A stretch of 64,000 nt of DNA from Aurantiochytrium sp. KH105 (Eukaryota > Sar > Bigyra > Thraustochytrida > Thraustochytriidae). A program made the position numbers and the translations under genes. Of the stretch, positions 10,455-20,517 are shown in pieces. The number at the start of each line of letters is the position of its first letter. Positions within the stretch are counted from its first letter, which is position 1. The DNA lies in assembly GCA_003116975.1 (NCBI GenBank), contig BGKB01000278.1, forward strand, positions 62,001 through 126,000, given 5' to 3'. The notes below the pieces were generated by a model, which was not told the origin of the DNA, searched no databases, and worked only from the letters and a program-made list of their open reading frames with translations.

Positions 10455-11399
10455 CCTTGCAGTTTGTCTGACTTCGTGACCCCCTCGCTGCCGGGAGTCA
10501 TCCGAGTTTGCTGCTGCTGCTGCTGCTGCTACTGGTCGGCACTCTCTCGCTCGCTCTGAACAGAAAAGTGGGGGGTGTCGCAGACACAGTCACCTCTGCT
10601 CTTGCTGACCACGCCTACACAGACAATGCTTCAACTTCATTGGTTGGCGCGTGCGCAGCTTCAAGAGATCTAAAATACACCCAATGTGGCCAATGTGGCG
10701 CGTGCACCTTCTGCATCGCCTCACTGCCGCACCGCACAGCTCAATGTACCAGCTGGCAGCACAGCCACCACCATCTGGCAGCACAGCCACCACCATCTGT
10801 CGTGACTGGCTGGCGGCAGCGACCCGCCACCGAAGCATACACACGCGACGGCGTGCAATGGCGCTGGAGAAGCCTGCGCGCGCTCGCTCGCTCTGTTCAT
10901 TCAATCGCAAAGGTCTTCCCTTTTACTTTTCTTGATGCTATAAAATGAATCATAATACTGTCTCTTAGGGGCCAAACTCGATGCTTGACCCGGCAACAAC
11001 GGTTGAAATCGGGACCTACTCTTTATCAAACAGCCCACCAGGCCTGCAGCAGCGCGGTCATCATGGCTGATCAAACCGATCACGACACAGATAGCAAGTA
11101 CTCCAGCCATGCGAGGTGAGCTTGCCTCCATCACGTGTCCTTCACTGTCAACCAGCATGCAGCACACGCGCCGCAGTCGCGCGTGCCGAAGTGTGGGCTT
11201 GATAGCCAACCATCTTGTTAGAAGTTCACAGTCAGGGAGAGACTTGGTCAGCGATGACGACAGAGCCGGAGACACGGAGACGGGACTCCGCCGCAGCACT
11301 CGGCCTGGCTGCATTGCAAAAAATAAATAAAAGAGGAAGGGCAGGGGGGGAGGGAGGAGATGAAGACAGCTAGCCCACTGCCACTGCCAAGTGCAGTCA
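10455..11399. other. Intergenic spacer
   Basis: A region between PSTK-like and sulfatase copy 2, both on the minus strand. It has a (CTG)7 tract (10509-10530), a repeated CAGCACAGCCACCACCATCTG unit near 10756-10798, and an AAATAAATAAA stretch (11320-11330). No credible gene is seen. Confidence 0.5.
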
Positions 11400-12311
11400 T
11401 CATTCGGATCCTCGAAGCTCTGGGTTGAATGATAAATACTCTTGATACCGACGCTGCAGAAGCGCCGCCATGGCTTCAACGTCAAATGTGTCGGACACAG
11501 CGATTTCGCTCTTGACCTGAGCGGCAAGCGCGGCCGCGCCACGCCTCGATGTTGCCGGGACCTTCTTTATGAATTCCCCTACAATACGGCGAAGCTGGAG
11601 TTCTCTTTGGTGCGTCGCGCTTGCAATAACAGAAGCACGAGATGCCGCAGCTTCTGCAGCGCGGGACGCTTCGTGGTTAACCTCTGGCTCTGCGCTTGCA
11701 GCACGCATGGCGCAAAACAAAGTCTCGAGGTCATCGTCGCTCTTAACATGAAGCGAACGACGGCCTGGCGTTGGCGGCTCAAGTCGACCCGCCATCCGAC
11801 GCAGGACATCGGCTGGCACACGATGCGGAGATTCTCTCAGAGCATTACGCCGCATTGCTTCCTCCAGCTCGCAGTCTACTGCAATCTCAAGATACCCTGC
11901 GCCCACGCGCTCGGCAAGTTGACGGAATGGAACTCGCATGCTCTGATAATACATGTTATCGTCAACAAGCAAGACTTGAATGGACTTGCTAGATTCATCG
12001 ATGGGATCATTTGTTGCTGAGAGCGCCTGCTTTGCCTTCTCAAGCGCGCGCTCGCGGGCCTTGTGCCAAATGTCGGTGTCAAAGTCTGTCGAGGTCTCTT
12101 TGTTGTTGCACTCACTCGACAAGTTCTGCTCTTCATCATCAAACGAGATGAGCACGACGCGGTCCTTGTGCCCAGACACTGTTGCATAGTTTTCGATGCG
12201 CTGACAGAGACTTGACTTTCCAGCTCCAGGAAGCCCAACGGTGACGGCAATCACCGCGGGCCTTTGCTTCGAGTTCATCTTGTTTATGATGATTGCGTTT
12301 TCCTGACGCAA
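11400..12311 (-). CDS. PSTK: L-seryl-tRNA(Sec) kinase homologue (PSTK)
   Basis: P-loop kinase of 303 residues. PSTK phosphorylates Ser-tRNA(Sec), the step before SepSecS makes selenocysteinyl-tRNA. The Walker A is GLPGAGKSS (26-34). A second conserved block, LLVDDNMYYQSMR (about 115-126), matches the D-D-x-x-Y-Y-x-S-M-R element of PSTK. It is followed by a DCELEEAMRRNALR helix and the GRLEPP segment characteristic of the family. The C-terminal part is helical and less conserved. The start could be Met1 or Met12 (MNSKQRP), and either leaves the P-loop intact. The related tRNA-modification factor KTI12 shares this fold, but the YYQSMR and RLEPP elements fit PSTK better. Intronless and divergent from the downstream kinase gene. 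Confidence 0.85.
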   Translation of the reverse strand: MRQENAIIINKMNSKQRPAVIAVTVGLPGAGKSSLCQRIENYATVSGHKDRVVLISFDDEEQNLSSECNNKETSTDFDTDIWHKARERALEKAKQALSATNDPIDESSKSIQVLLVDDNMYYQSMRVPFRQLAERVGAGYLEIAVDCELEEAMRRNALRESPHRVPADVLRRMAGRLEPPTPGRRSLHVKSDDDLETLFCAMRAASAEPEVNHEASRAAEAAASRASVIASATHQRELQLRRIVGEFIKKVPATSRRGAAALAAQVKSEIAVSDTFDVEAMAALLQRRYQEYLSFNPELRGSE

Positions 12312-13118
12312 CCTCGCTCAGAATCGAAATAAATCCTTTGACTAATGGGCTTTCACGCGTGCTAGCTGCATGCACGTACGCTGCTGCTGCTGCTCCTGCT
12401 GCTGCTGCTGCTACTGATGCATTCCTCGTCCGCCACGTAGAGCAGCACAGCTTGCCTCTCTACCACCCGGCCAGCGCGTTCGCACGCTCCATGACCACCA
12501 CCACCACCACCAGCGAGCGACCCGTTCAACTCGCTCTTGGTCGCGCTCGCTGTCTGTGCGAACCAGCACGCTCGCGAGCGGCTCCGACGAGGGTCTGCTC
12601 TCAGTACGTTGCACGGCGTCGCGGCGTGGCGTCGAGCTCGGCGCGCGTCTCCGCTCCCGGCAAGATTTTGGATTTGACAGTTGGTTGTCGCCTGCCTGCT
12701 GTTTGCCATCGCTCGCTTGTTGCCATCGCGTGTTGCTCTTCAAGTTGTTCTTGTTGTTGTTGTTGAGCGACGGTGAGTGCGCAGAACTCGTTTTGCCGTT
12801 TGCCAGGACGCGGCCGCCTCGGGCTCCGCGCGCGTCGGGGCGAGGCGCGCGGGCTTGAGGACGCGGAGCGCGCGGGCGAGACGCACGCGCGCCGCTCGCT
12901 GCCCTTCGTCTCCAGGCCCCGCGCGCGGCTGGCCCGGGAGCGGCGCGGCCGGGACGTGCGCGTGCTCGGATTAGAGCCAAAAGTGGGCTTGCCGGACCGC
13001 GAGCGCGCGCCGGCGACGCTGAGACGAGGACGGCGCGGCGCGACGCGGCACCAGTGCGGGCCGGACGAAGAAAGCGCGCGAAGGAGACGCACGCGAGCCG
13101 CACGGAGTAAGAAGACGG
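12312..13118. promoter_or_regulatory. Divergent intergenic region
   Basis: About 800 nt separate the PSTK-like gene (-) and the AGC kinase gene (+), so it must hold both promoters. It contains CTG repeats (12380-12416), a CAC-repeat (12494-12511), GTT repeats (12745-12763) and a strongly GC-rich second half. No TATA-type element can be assigned. Confidence 0.45.
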
Positions 13119-16100
13119 ATGCAGGCCGCACGTGGAGACAGGGATGGAGACCTCCCCGAACGACCGTTTCTTGCCGAGGTTAACCTCCCAGCGGCGCTGC
13201 GTACGCCCGAACCTCGCGCAAATGCCCGCGAGGGAAACTGCAGTACGCCAGATTCGCACGAGTTTGGCTTTTCTGAACAGGCGTCATGGTTTGGATCACC
13301 AGAGCCATCGATTTTGCGTCGCAGATCTCATTTTGGCGTGACACCCGGTAGCACGAGCAAGACGGGCGGACTCCACGGCGTGGAGCTCTCGCCCGCAGGA
13401 CGCGCCCTTCTTCGCGGAGCCACGCCCAAAATGAAGGTACACACAGTGAGGAGACGGCAGCAACGTTCCGACAGACTCTTTGTGACGGGCGATCCCGAAG
13501 ACCTTCGACACATCTTGCGCGATGCGCACATTCTCAACGATGCGCGCGAACGCGCCAAAAGACGAGCTGACCAAAGCCTTCGCAAGGTTCTCTGCGAATT
13601 ACGCGAGACCATGGCTTCCGGTGCCAGCGCCAAACCAAGCTCATACAGAACCACCACCGCGACCACCACACCGTCGCCCGTGGACCTCGAACAACGCCAT
13701 GAGGCGCGAGAGCGCATACTTGATCTAGGAGACCGCTTTCTTCATGCGAGCGTGCTTGAAGACGATGATCAACACCACGCCAAACTTGTTGATATTGTTG
13801 AGGAACTCTTACATCTTCGCACCTTTGAAAACAAGTTTTGCACGCTTGTTCTCTTTGCCATTTCGCCATATTCGCGGCGTGCGCTCGCAATTGAGGCGCT
13901 CAATGACGAGGATCATGCTCGAGCGCATGAAAGTCCACGCAATCTGTGCAGTACAAGTTGCAACTTTGAGCCTTTCACACCCTCCCGCGTATCGCTCGCA
14001 TCCCCGCCGTCGCCCATCAGTTCCCCCGGTAGCGCTCGCAAATATTTGTCACCAAACCTTGTGACGGAACGGCGCTCAGGAATGCTTCTTTCTGAAACCG
14101 AACTTTCGAATGGTGAGCCGGATGCTGGAATTGCAGAAGCATTTGAACGGGATCTTCTCGGCTTTCAAGATCGTTTGAGAACTCTCCAAAAACAAATTGA
14201 AGCGAAACAGGGCGGCTCGCTTGTCGTTGAAGACCCCTGCCTTAGTCAAGTGGCCTCGCCTTTGAGCCAAAACATCCCGACGACGCCCGCTCATGGCGAA
14301 CAAAGTCATACGACGAGCTCTCCCCTTCCTTTTACGCCATCCAAGGCCTCCGCAACTCCGAAGATGGTCATGACTACCCCTTCTGCGCATCGTCATCGCC
14401 ATCACGTGAAAGGGCAACGCCCCCATTCTACGAGAAAGTCCAAGACAAGTCGCGCGAGTCCTGGGCCAAGGGGCATTTGCTGTCGCATCTGTGAAGAAGT
14501 GATTCCTAAGGCCCAAGCAGCAAGGCATTTTGAGTCATGCCTCGAGAGCTACAAGAATATATACAGAGAATGTCGTCTTGAGAGCTTGGAAAGCTCTCTG
14601 CAACGCGCTAGAACGCGAGTGCGCTCGTCGCAAGAGCGCGAACATCTCAGTTCCGAGGCATATTTCGCGGCGCTGGATCAAATTGCAGAGGGTGTCGACC
14701 TCTTGCTTCGAGCGCGTGCCGATGACGCCGGAGACGAACTGGAAGCTGCCGATCGCCAGCGACTCTTGGCCCAAGCACAAGAGAGACTTGCCTCTATTCT
14801 CGACAGCCTCGGAAAGGCCCCGGCCTACGGGAGTCTGAAGGCTCTGGCCGTCGAGGCGCTTGACGCCGCGATTGCGCAGTCAGCGAGCGCACAAACTCCG
14901 CGAAGTCGCCAGCAACTGTCAAAGATCCCGAAGCGTCCAAAGAAACCCTCGCCCAAGGAGTTCGACTTTACAAAGGTGATTTCGCGTGGCTCCGTCGGTC
15001 GCGTCTTCCTCGCCATCAAAAGGGGCACCGGCGACGTCTACGCAGTCAAGGTCATGGACAAGGCCGAGGTCGTACGTAAGAATTTGGCGGCTCGAATTGT
15101 TGCAGAGCGTAATGTCATGGCGCGTGCAGACTGTCCCTTTGTCGTCAAGTTGTTCTTCTCTTTTGAGACGCGCACACGACTGTTTCTCGCCATGGAGTTC
15201 GTCCAGGGCGGAGACATTCTCGCTTTACTCAATACGTATGGCGTTATTCCAGAAGGTGCGGTGCGTTGGTATGCTTCAGAAATTGTCGTTGCGCTCAAAT
15301 ACCTTCATGAACGCCTCAACGTGTGCCATCGCGATCTAAAACCAGATAACATTCTGATTGGGCGCGATGGCCACGTCAAGCTCACTGACTTTGGCCTATC
15401 ACATATCGGCATTGTGCAAGGTCTCGATGCTAGTGTCGCGGACGTAGCTACGCCAAACCAAAGCGACTCGTCACTTTCGGTGACCTCTTCTTCAGCCCGC
15501 GACTTTGAAAACAAGGGAGTTGCGTCAGCTCAAACGCGCCATCGACTTGCTGCGTCGACACCAGCGCTGCTAAAATCGCGCGTAGGGGCTGAAGCCAGCG
15601 AGACAAGGTCACCTCTTGTCCAGCCTCCCTCGAACGTACCTCCGACCCCTCGTGACGATGCAGCAGCGTCCACGCGCCGTCGACTCATGCGCAGCCAGGT
15701 CGGCACTCCTGACTACATGGCTCCTGAGATCCTCTTGGGCACTGGTCATGGTTTTGCCTGTGATTGGTGGTCGCTCGGAATTATCATCTACGAGATGCTC
15801 TTTGGGATGCCGCCCTTCAATGACGAGACGCCTCAGCGTATCTTTCACAACATCCTTTCGGGCAAGCTTCCACCCGAAGAGGAACGCGCGCCTGCCACAG
15901 CTTCTGAAATTGCCTGGGATCTAATTTATGGCCTTCTTCAAACGTCTGCCGCTGACCGGCTCGGATCTCAAGGTGCTTGGGAGCTTCAGCAGCACCCCTT
16001 TTTCGAAGGCGTCTCATGGGCTTCTCTCGAGTCGGGCGACTTGCCCTCCACGGACGAAGCAGTTCCGTTCGTGCCGGCGGTCGTCTCCGAGATGGATACG

Positions 16101-16760
16101 AAATACTTTGAGTCTGCGTCCCCCGCTGCGCCCAGCATTCCCGCATCTCCTCAGACGCATTCCTTTTCGCAGCATTCTCCCGGCCAAAAGGGTCAACCCG
16201 CTGGTTTGCTTATGGAGGATGAGACTCTCGACATGTTGAATAGCGACGATATAGAAGAAGATCTCGGCCCCGAGACGGCAGAATTTGGGCGGAAGCCACC
16301 GCCGCTTTATTTTGATGACGATATAGAAGAAGAAAACGGCCTCGAGGGAGACGTTCCCCATGTCGACGATGACGATGACGATGTAAATGAGGACAACCGT
16401 GGCGACGCTACCTGTAGCAAAGTGCGAGAGGAAGATTTTCATCAGCACGAGAGCAGGTGCAAAAAGGTCAACGAGTCGAGCGAAGGTGGCTGTCGTGTGA
16501 ATAAAATGGGAGGCTTGGGTGCGAACAACCAACGTGAAACAGTCGAGAACCACGTGAAAAAGCTTCCTGAACACGAGTCCATCTTTCCTGAGATCGACTT
16601 CTCCTGCAGCCAGCTTTCCAATTTGCAAAAGCTCAACATGGCGGCAGTAGAAAACGACGGAGATGATGCGAGTGACATCGACGTTGACGACAGCGAGAAT
16701 GAAGACAAGGAACAGGACGAGGATGATGAGCGAAGTGGCAATGCAGAAGAATTCGAGTAA
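13119..16760 (+). CDS. IRE/Rim15-type AGC protein kinase
   Basis: Ser/Thr kinase of 1213 residues in one exon. The N-terminal half is mostly disordered. It contains a CCRIC...H-x3-C zinc-finger-like motif (from residue 454) like that of plant IRE and fungal Rim15. The kinase domain starts at about 615 with an ISRGSVGRVF loop, whose first Gly is replaced as in IRE/MAST kinases. HRDLKPDN has its catalytic Asp at 739, DFG is at about 757, and GTPDYMAPE starts at about 862. The roughly 100-residue insert between DFG and APE is diagnostic of the Rim15/Greatwall/IRE group. The C-terminus is very acidic with two IEE-containing repeats. In yeast Rim15 controls quiescence and in plants IRE controls tip growth, so a nutrient or growth role is inferred. 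Confidence 0.9.
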   Translation: MQAARGDRDGDLPERPFLAEVNLPAALRTPEPRANAREGNCSTPDSHEFGFSEQASWFGSPEPSILRRRSHFGVTPGSTSKTGGLHGVELSPAGRALLRGATPKMKVHTVRRRQQRSDRLFVTGDPEDLRHILRDAHILNDARERAKRRADQSLRKVLCELRETMASGASAKPSSYRTTTATTTPSPVDLEQRHEARERILDLGDRFLHASVLEDDDQHHAKLVDIVEELLHLRTFENKFCTLVLFAISPYSRRALAIEALNDEDHARAHESPRNLCSTSCNFEPFTPSRVSLASPPSPISSPGSARKYLSPNLVTERRSGMLLSETELSNGEPDAGIAEAFERDLLGFQDRLRTLQKQIEAKQGGSLVVEDPCLSQVASPLSQNIPTTPAHGEQSHTTSSPLPFTPSKASATPKMVMTTPSAHRHRHHVKGQRPHSTRKSKTSRASPGPRGICCRICEEVIPKAQAARHFESCLESYKNIYRECRLESLESSLQRARTRVRSSQEREHLSSEAYFAALDQIAEGVDLLLRARADDAGDELEAADRQRLLAQAQERLASILDSLGKAPAYGSLKALAVEALDAAIAQSASAQTPRSRQQLSKIPKRPKKPSPKEFDFTKVISRGSVGRVFLAIKRGTGDVYAVKVMDKAEVVRKNLAARIVAERNVMARADCPFVVKLFFSFETRTRLFLAMEFVQGGDILALLNTYGVIPEGAVRWYASEIVVALKYLHERLNVCHRDLKPDNILIGRDGHVKLTDFGLSHIGIVQGLDASVADVATPNQSDSSLSVTSSSARDFENKGVASAQTRHRLAASTPALLKSRVGAEASETRSPLVQPPSNVPPTPRDDAAASTRRRLMRSQVGTPDYMAPEILLGTGHGFACDWWSLGIIIYEMLFGMPPFNDETPQRIFHNILSGKLPPEEERAPATASEIAWDLIYGLLQTSAADRLGSQGAWELQQHPFFEGVSWASLESGDLPSTDEAVPFVPAVVSEMDTKYFESASPAAPSIPASPQTHSFSQHSPGQKGQPAGLLMEDETLDMLNSDDIEEDLGPETAEFGRKPPPLYFDDDIEEENGLEGDVPHVDDDDDDVNEDNRGDATCSKVREEDFHQHESRCKKVNESSEGGCRVNKMGGLGANNQRETVENHVKKLPEHESIFPEIDFSCSQLSNLQKLNMAAVENDGDDASDIDVDDSENEDKEQDEDDERSGNAEEFE

Positions 16761-17797
16761 GATGAGAATTAAACTTCTCTTCACTCCATCAAGACCATGC
16801 AGGTAATTCTCACAGGAGCAATCGAGTGCCTTCAGTGGGGCGATGGCAATACTTAAAAATGTATTAAGGTGGCCCTCGTAAATTTATAGACTTCAGGTTT
16901 GCGTTTCACACTTTGACGATCTCATTGTTGCCCTTTGTCAAATACGAAGTCGCGGTCGGTCGCTTACTGCCTTCTTCAAGCACCGTACTCGATGAAAATT
17001 TTAGAGACTGCTTGCCTATCTGTACAAAGCTCTTTCCGAACGATCGATCAAGAACGTAAGCTTCCGTTTGCGAGAGATGAGGACGTTCGCAGGTGCGCGA
17101 TGTGGGGCTAAGTCTTAATCTGAATTTTTTTCGCGAAATCAAGAATCGGGCTTCAAAAAATTGAAAAAAGAAAGTTTCTAGGTGAAGATGTGCTTGGCAT
17201 TTCTGCCGACACTCCCCACCAAGCTCCCCGCTTGCTGTATTTTAGACCCAACTATATTGTTGCAATGAAGAATGGTTGGTTGGCAAGTACATAGAAGGCT
17301 TCTAAAAATTGCATGTTGAGTCTCATCACTTTGGTGTTGCTGGCCACTTGCTACGCAACTCATCCATCCCAAGCTTTCCTTGCGCCCACTTTTGCGCTCT
17401 TCATTCTTGCAACGTCCGACGCGGAAGGACCTACATGTCTTAGCAGCAGATAGCAGATCTAACGATTGTTTTTATTGTTTTCATTTGTTTATTTTACCGT
17501 TGACAAAAAAAATAAGTCACGCTTTTCCAACTTGCAAACTTTCAAAGTTTGGGTTTGGAGATGAATCAAGTTGGACTCTCATAATCTGGTAAAATGAAAT
17601 TGTTAGTGCTTCACCACGCGCGTGGCGACTTCGAAGGAGAATATTTGCTCGCGCAAGTTTGTTCGCGCTGTCAACGTGGACGAAGGCGCAGATTGATACC
17701 TAAGTCGTAACAAGCTGCGTCTGACGTGAGGTCGAGACAAAGCTGCTTGAAGAGCTCGAACTTCTCGTGCGTGCGCAAGTGAGAAAGATCGACAGCG
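16761..17797. other. Intergenic region with possible small minus-strand exons
   Basis: AT-richer than its surroundings. Minus-strand frames at 16906-17142 (ending ...YLTKGNNEIVKV) and 17671-17856 (reading ...HEKFELFKQLCLDL...) have gene-like composition. They could be exons of a small spliced gene, but I cannot build a model that joins them. A good acceptor (CATTTTACCAG on the minus strand) is at about 17588-17598. Confidence 0.4.
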
Positions 17798-19534
17798 ATG
17801 TGGGCCAGCAACAACCATGAGCACGAGTACAAAATGAGCGAAAGTCTAGAGAACAAATTGGATGATGTAGCTGGGTTCGAAGAAAGCTACGAAGATGACG
17901 AAGACCATGGCCTCTTGATCACCGTACGTGTCGGCCCGTGCTTGTTCAAGATCGCCGTGGGCGAGGGTACCCAGTCCATCAAGTGGCTAGGTTTGGCCGC
18001 GGCTCAGCGGTATGCCACACACGTTCAAGCGCACGGCAAGCAGCGTCAGCGAGAAGAGGCCTTGCTCGACTTGGGCAACTACATCCCCGTGGCAGTGCGA
18101 TGTGATTCTGCACTAATCGAGTCCTCGCTGACCATTCAGGAAGCAGTCGCAAAACATTTTTCGGCGCAACATCGGGGCGAGTCCAAAACGGAGCCCGAAT
18201 TCGAGGTCGAACTTTGTCTTCAGGTGAATCTTGGCGAGGACGGGGCCCCCGAGTATCAAGCGTGGCAAGCTGAAGCCTTTTGTCATTCATCAGAAGGAAA
18301 GCAGCACATGCGTCGGCAGCGCGCCAAACTTGGCCTCGGCAACAGTATCGAGGATGCTCGTGCCGAAGACGAGCGCCCGTATGACGCAAGGGACAATCGC
18401 AGCGGCAAGTTTTTGCCGCCGGGCTTGCACACTCTTTTTGATGGTCCGGAGCGCATTGCATTCGAAATGGAACGCGACTGGCGGAACCTTCGTCGGTGCG
18501 TGGATTTCAAGTCGTGGTTCGCAAGTTCGCGCACAGGGGATGTTGACGAAGACAAGGAAGCCGACGCGCGGACTGCCGTCTTGAATGTGTTTGAGGACCT
18601 CTGCCACATGATTGATTACTACACGTGGACGTCTCGACGCAGTGATCCGTTTGCACTCACGTTGGAGGAGTGCAAGCATTTGGTACATCACAGCGGCCTC
18701 GCAAACCTCAAAGAAACCCCTAGCTTTGTCGAGGACTCCCTTCGGCGTGCGAGACTTGGAATCCGCGACACTGACGCAAAACAAGCCATGGTGCATCGAT
18801 ACGAGATCATTGCCATCATCCTAGCTGTGACGGCATCACAATTCTCCAAGTCGGCGGCAATCATGCTCTCCGAGCTGCAACGCATTCTTGACGAGCATGT
18901 GTCGACGCCAGCCGCTTCTCTTCGAGGCGCTGAGCGCGCGGATTCCACACGCACTCCCTTGTATCAACACGCGGTCGCCCAAATCTTTCGCAGCAAGAGA
19001 GGCCTCGATGCGGAACCTGCGAAATCGCTGGCTAACATGTTCAAGAGTGCTTGCATTCAGTCACAGGTGCGGGGAGCATCACCAAGTATGTCCTTGCAGG
19101 AGTTCATGCTTTGGTGCGATGATGCCCTACCGGAGCACGTTCTTCACGCATGGGCGTCGGCGAGTGGTGATTTACAGGGGCGACACTCGTCGAGTTCGGC
19201 TTCTTCTTCTTCTCTGGCGGCGGCGGCGGCGGCAGCAGCAGCAGCAGCTGCTGCAGCAGAGAACGAAAGTGAGGCCAAGCGACAGGAGAGCAAGTCTGGT
19301 GGTGTGATGGACCCAGTTGGCAGATTGAATCGTTGCAAGGCGGTCTTTGCTTCGGCGCAGCGATCGTTTCTTTGCCACACCGCGACGCCTTTGGCTGAGC
19401 TTGTTCTCTCGGACTTTTTGCTTGCTGTACTCACAATCCTGCACCATACTGAACCGGACGAGTCCATTTGGGTTGCAAGTGCTGGCAGCGAGATGCTGCT
19501 CAAACTGCTTGATGGGAATACCAGTCTCCAGTAG
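17798..19534 (+). CDS. Hypothetical protein with polyserine/polyalanine tract
   Basis: Protein of 578 residues in one exon, and I do not recognise its family. The N-terminus is acidic, followed by a globular region with a hydrophobic helix pattern (LGLAAAQRYATHV). A mostly helical central part follows, and a segment (MSLQEFMLWCDDALPEHV) has the feel of a degenerate EF-hand-like or helical repeat. Residues near 465-490 form a Ser run followed by about 13 consecutive Ala, encoded by GCG/GCA repeats (19217-19258). No signal peptide or membrane segment is seen. Two in-frame starts exist. The second, MSESLENK at 17834, has the better AAAATG context and may be the true one. Confidence 0.75.
   Translation: MWASNNHEHEYKMSESLENKLDDVAGFEESYEDDEDHGLLITVRVGPCLFKIAVGEGTQSIKWLGLAAAQRYATHVQAHGKQRQREEALLDLGNYIPVAVRCDSALIESSLTIQEAVAKHFSAQHRGESKTEPEFEVELCLQVNLGEDGAPEYQAWQAEAFCHSSEGKQHMRRQRAKLGLGNSIEDARAEDERPYDARDNRSGKFLPPGLHTLFDGPERIAFEMERDWRNLRRCVDFKSWFASSRTGDVDEDKEADARTAVLNVFEDLCHMIDYYTWTSRRSDPFALTLEECKHLVHHSGLANLKETPSFVEDSLRRARLGIRDTDAKQAMVHRYEIIAIILAVTASQFSKSAAIMLSELQRILDEHVSTPAASLRGAERADSTRTPLYQHAVAQIFRSKRGLDAEPAKSLANMFKSACIQSQVRGASPSMSLQEFMLWCDDALPEHVLHAWASASGDLQGRHSSSSASSSSLAAAAAAAAAAAAAAENESEAKRQESKSGGVMDPVGRLNRCKAVFASAQRSFLCHTATPLAELVLSDFLLAVLTILHHTEPDESIWVASAGSEMLLKLLDGNTSLQ
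19217..19258 (+). repeat. GCN repeat encoding polyalanine
   Basis: GCG/GCA/GCT triplets in frame with the 17798-19534 gene encode about 13 Ala. The opposite strand reads as CTG-type triplets. Confidence 0.9.
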
Positions 19535-19866
19535 GTTTCCCTCGCACGTGACAATCATAAAATTTTCCAACTTAGTAACCACTCTTCCACCCCTTCCACG
19601 CGAAGGAATTTTTGTTTCCTTTTGAATGATTGTTGAAACAACATCTGAGCTGCACTGGACGCTGACTTTTCGGAAGGTGTATGCGTCACTCTTCAAAATT
19701 CCGATGATTAACATTTTATCTTTTCCACTTTATCTCATTATCTTGGGTCCTCTGGCTGCGAGCGCCGCCACCCGCCAATCGAGATCAATTTGCTGTCAAA
19801 CATTCAATAACAGAAATGAAAGCGCATATAGAGATTTGCAGACCTTGCAAAAAGGTCTTTTGCTTT
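19535..19866. other. Convergent 3' region
   Basis: Short AT-rich region between the stop codons of two convergent genes. It may contain a last exon of the minus-strand membrane protein gene. No independent gene is seen. Confidence 0.4.
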
Positions 19867-20517
19867 TTAATTCATACTTACATAACCACTGCGCGGATCT
19901 TCGCGTACGACAATGACTTCGCGAACACGTGAGCGACGAGGTCTGCAATAGCAAAAGCAGCCGATTGAGAACACGATAAAGAGCACAATCGGCAATGCAA
20001 GAATCCACGAATAGATTTGGCACTTTCCCACGTGCATGCGAACGGGGGCAAGAAGCACAGAAAATTTCGTCTCGATAAGACCCCAATCGTGTTTGCAGTA
20101 CCGCTCTGGAGGGCAGCTGCAATTGCCAAACCGGTACTCGAGGTCCTCGCCAAGAATCTTTGACGAAAGAGCACAGTAATAGCCATGGCTGAAGCCATAT
20201 TCCTTGGGGCGAAAGCGCCACACCACTTCGCCAGAAACGGGAAGATCCAAGGTAGCGAGGTACTCATCGTACACAAAAGGACAAAGATCGTCGTCGTCGC
20301 CATTGTCGAGATTCTTCATACCGGCCGCGCGCAAACTTTTGGCGTGCGGGTCAACCGCGGTCTCGTTCATGCTGTGCAGCATCTTGTTGGCCCACGTGAC
20401 CGCATCAATGCGTTCGCCGCTCTCTGCTACCGCATCTCTCGCGCTCGTCGCGAGCACGAGAAGGAGTATCGCCAGCGCCCCGTTGGCGAAGGTCGTGGCC
20501 ACCCTCGATCGAGTCAT
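19867..20517 (-). CDS. Hypothetical single-pass membrane protein with signal peptide
   Basis: Protein of 216 residues that I do not recognise. The N-terminus (about 1-31) is a signal peptide with hydrophobic core ALAILLLVLATSA. The luminal part has several cysteines (CPF, CAL, CSCPPERYC), an NETA and an NCS sequon, and an Asp-rich patch. A single transmembrane helix (IYSWILALPIVLFIVFSIGCF) is followed by a short basic tail with CYC that could be palmitoylated. The overall topology is type I. The predicted end GYVSMN is suspicious because TAT|GTAAGT is a perfect splice donor. Splicing to an acceptor TTTGACAG near 19798-19805 would replace the last residues with about 20 others. Confidence 0.65.
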   Translation of the reverse strand: MTRSRVATTFANGALAILLLVLATSARDAVAESGERIDAVTWANKMLHSMNETAVDPHAKSLRAAGMKNLDNGDDDDLCPFVYDEYLATLDLPVSGEVVWRFRPKEYGFSHGYYCALSSKILGEDLEYRFGNCSCPPERYCKHDWGLIETKFSVLLAPVRMHVGKCQIYSWILALPIVLFIVFSIGCFCYCRPRRSRVREVIVVREDPRSGYVSMN

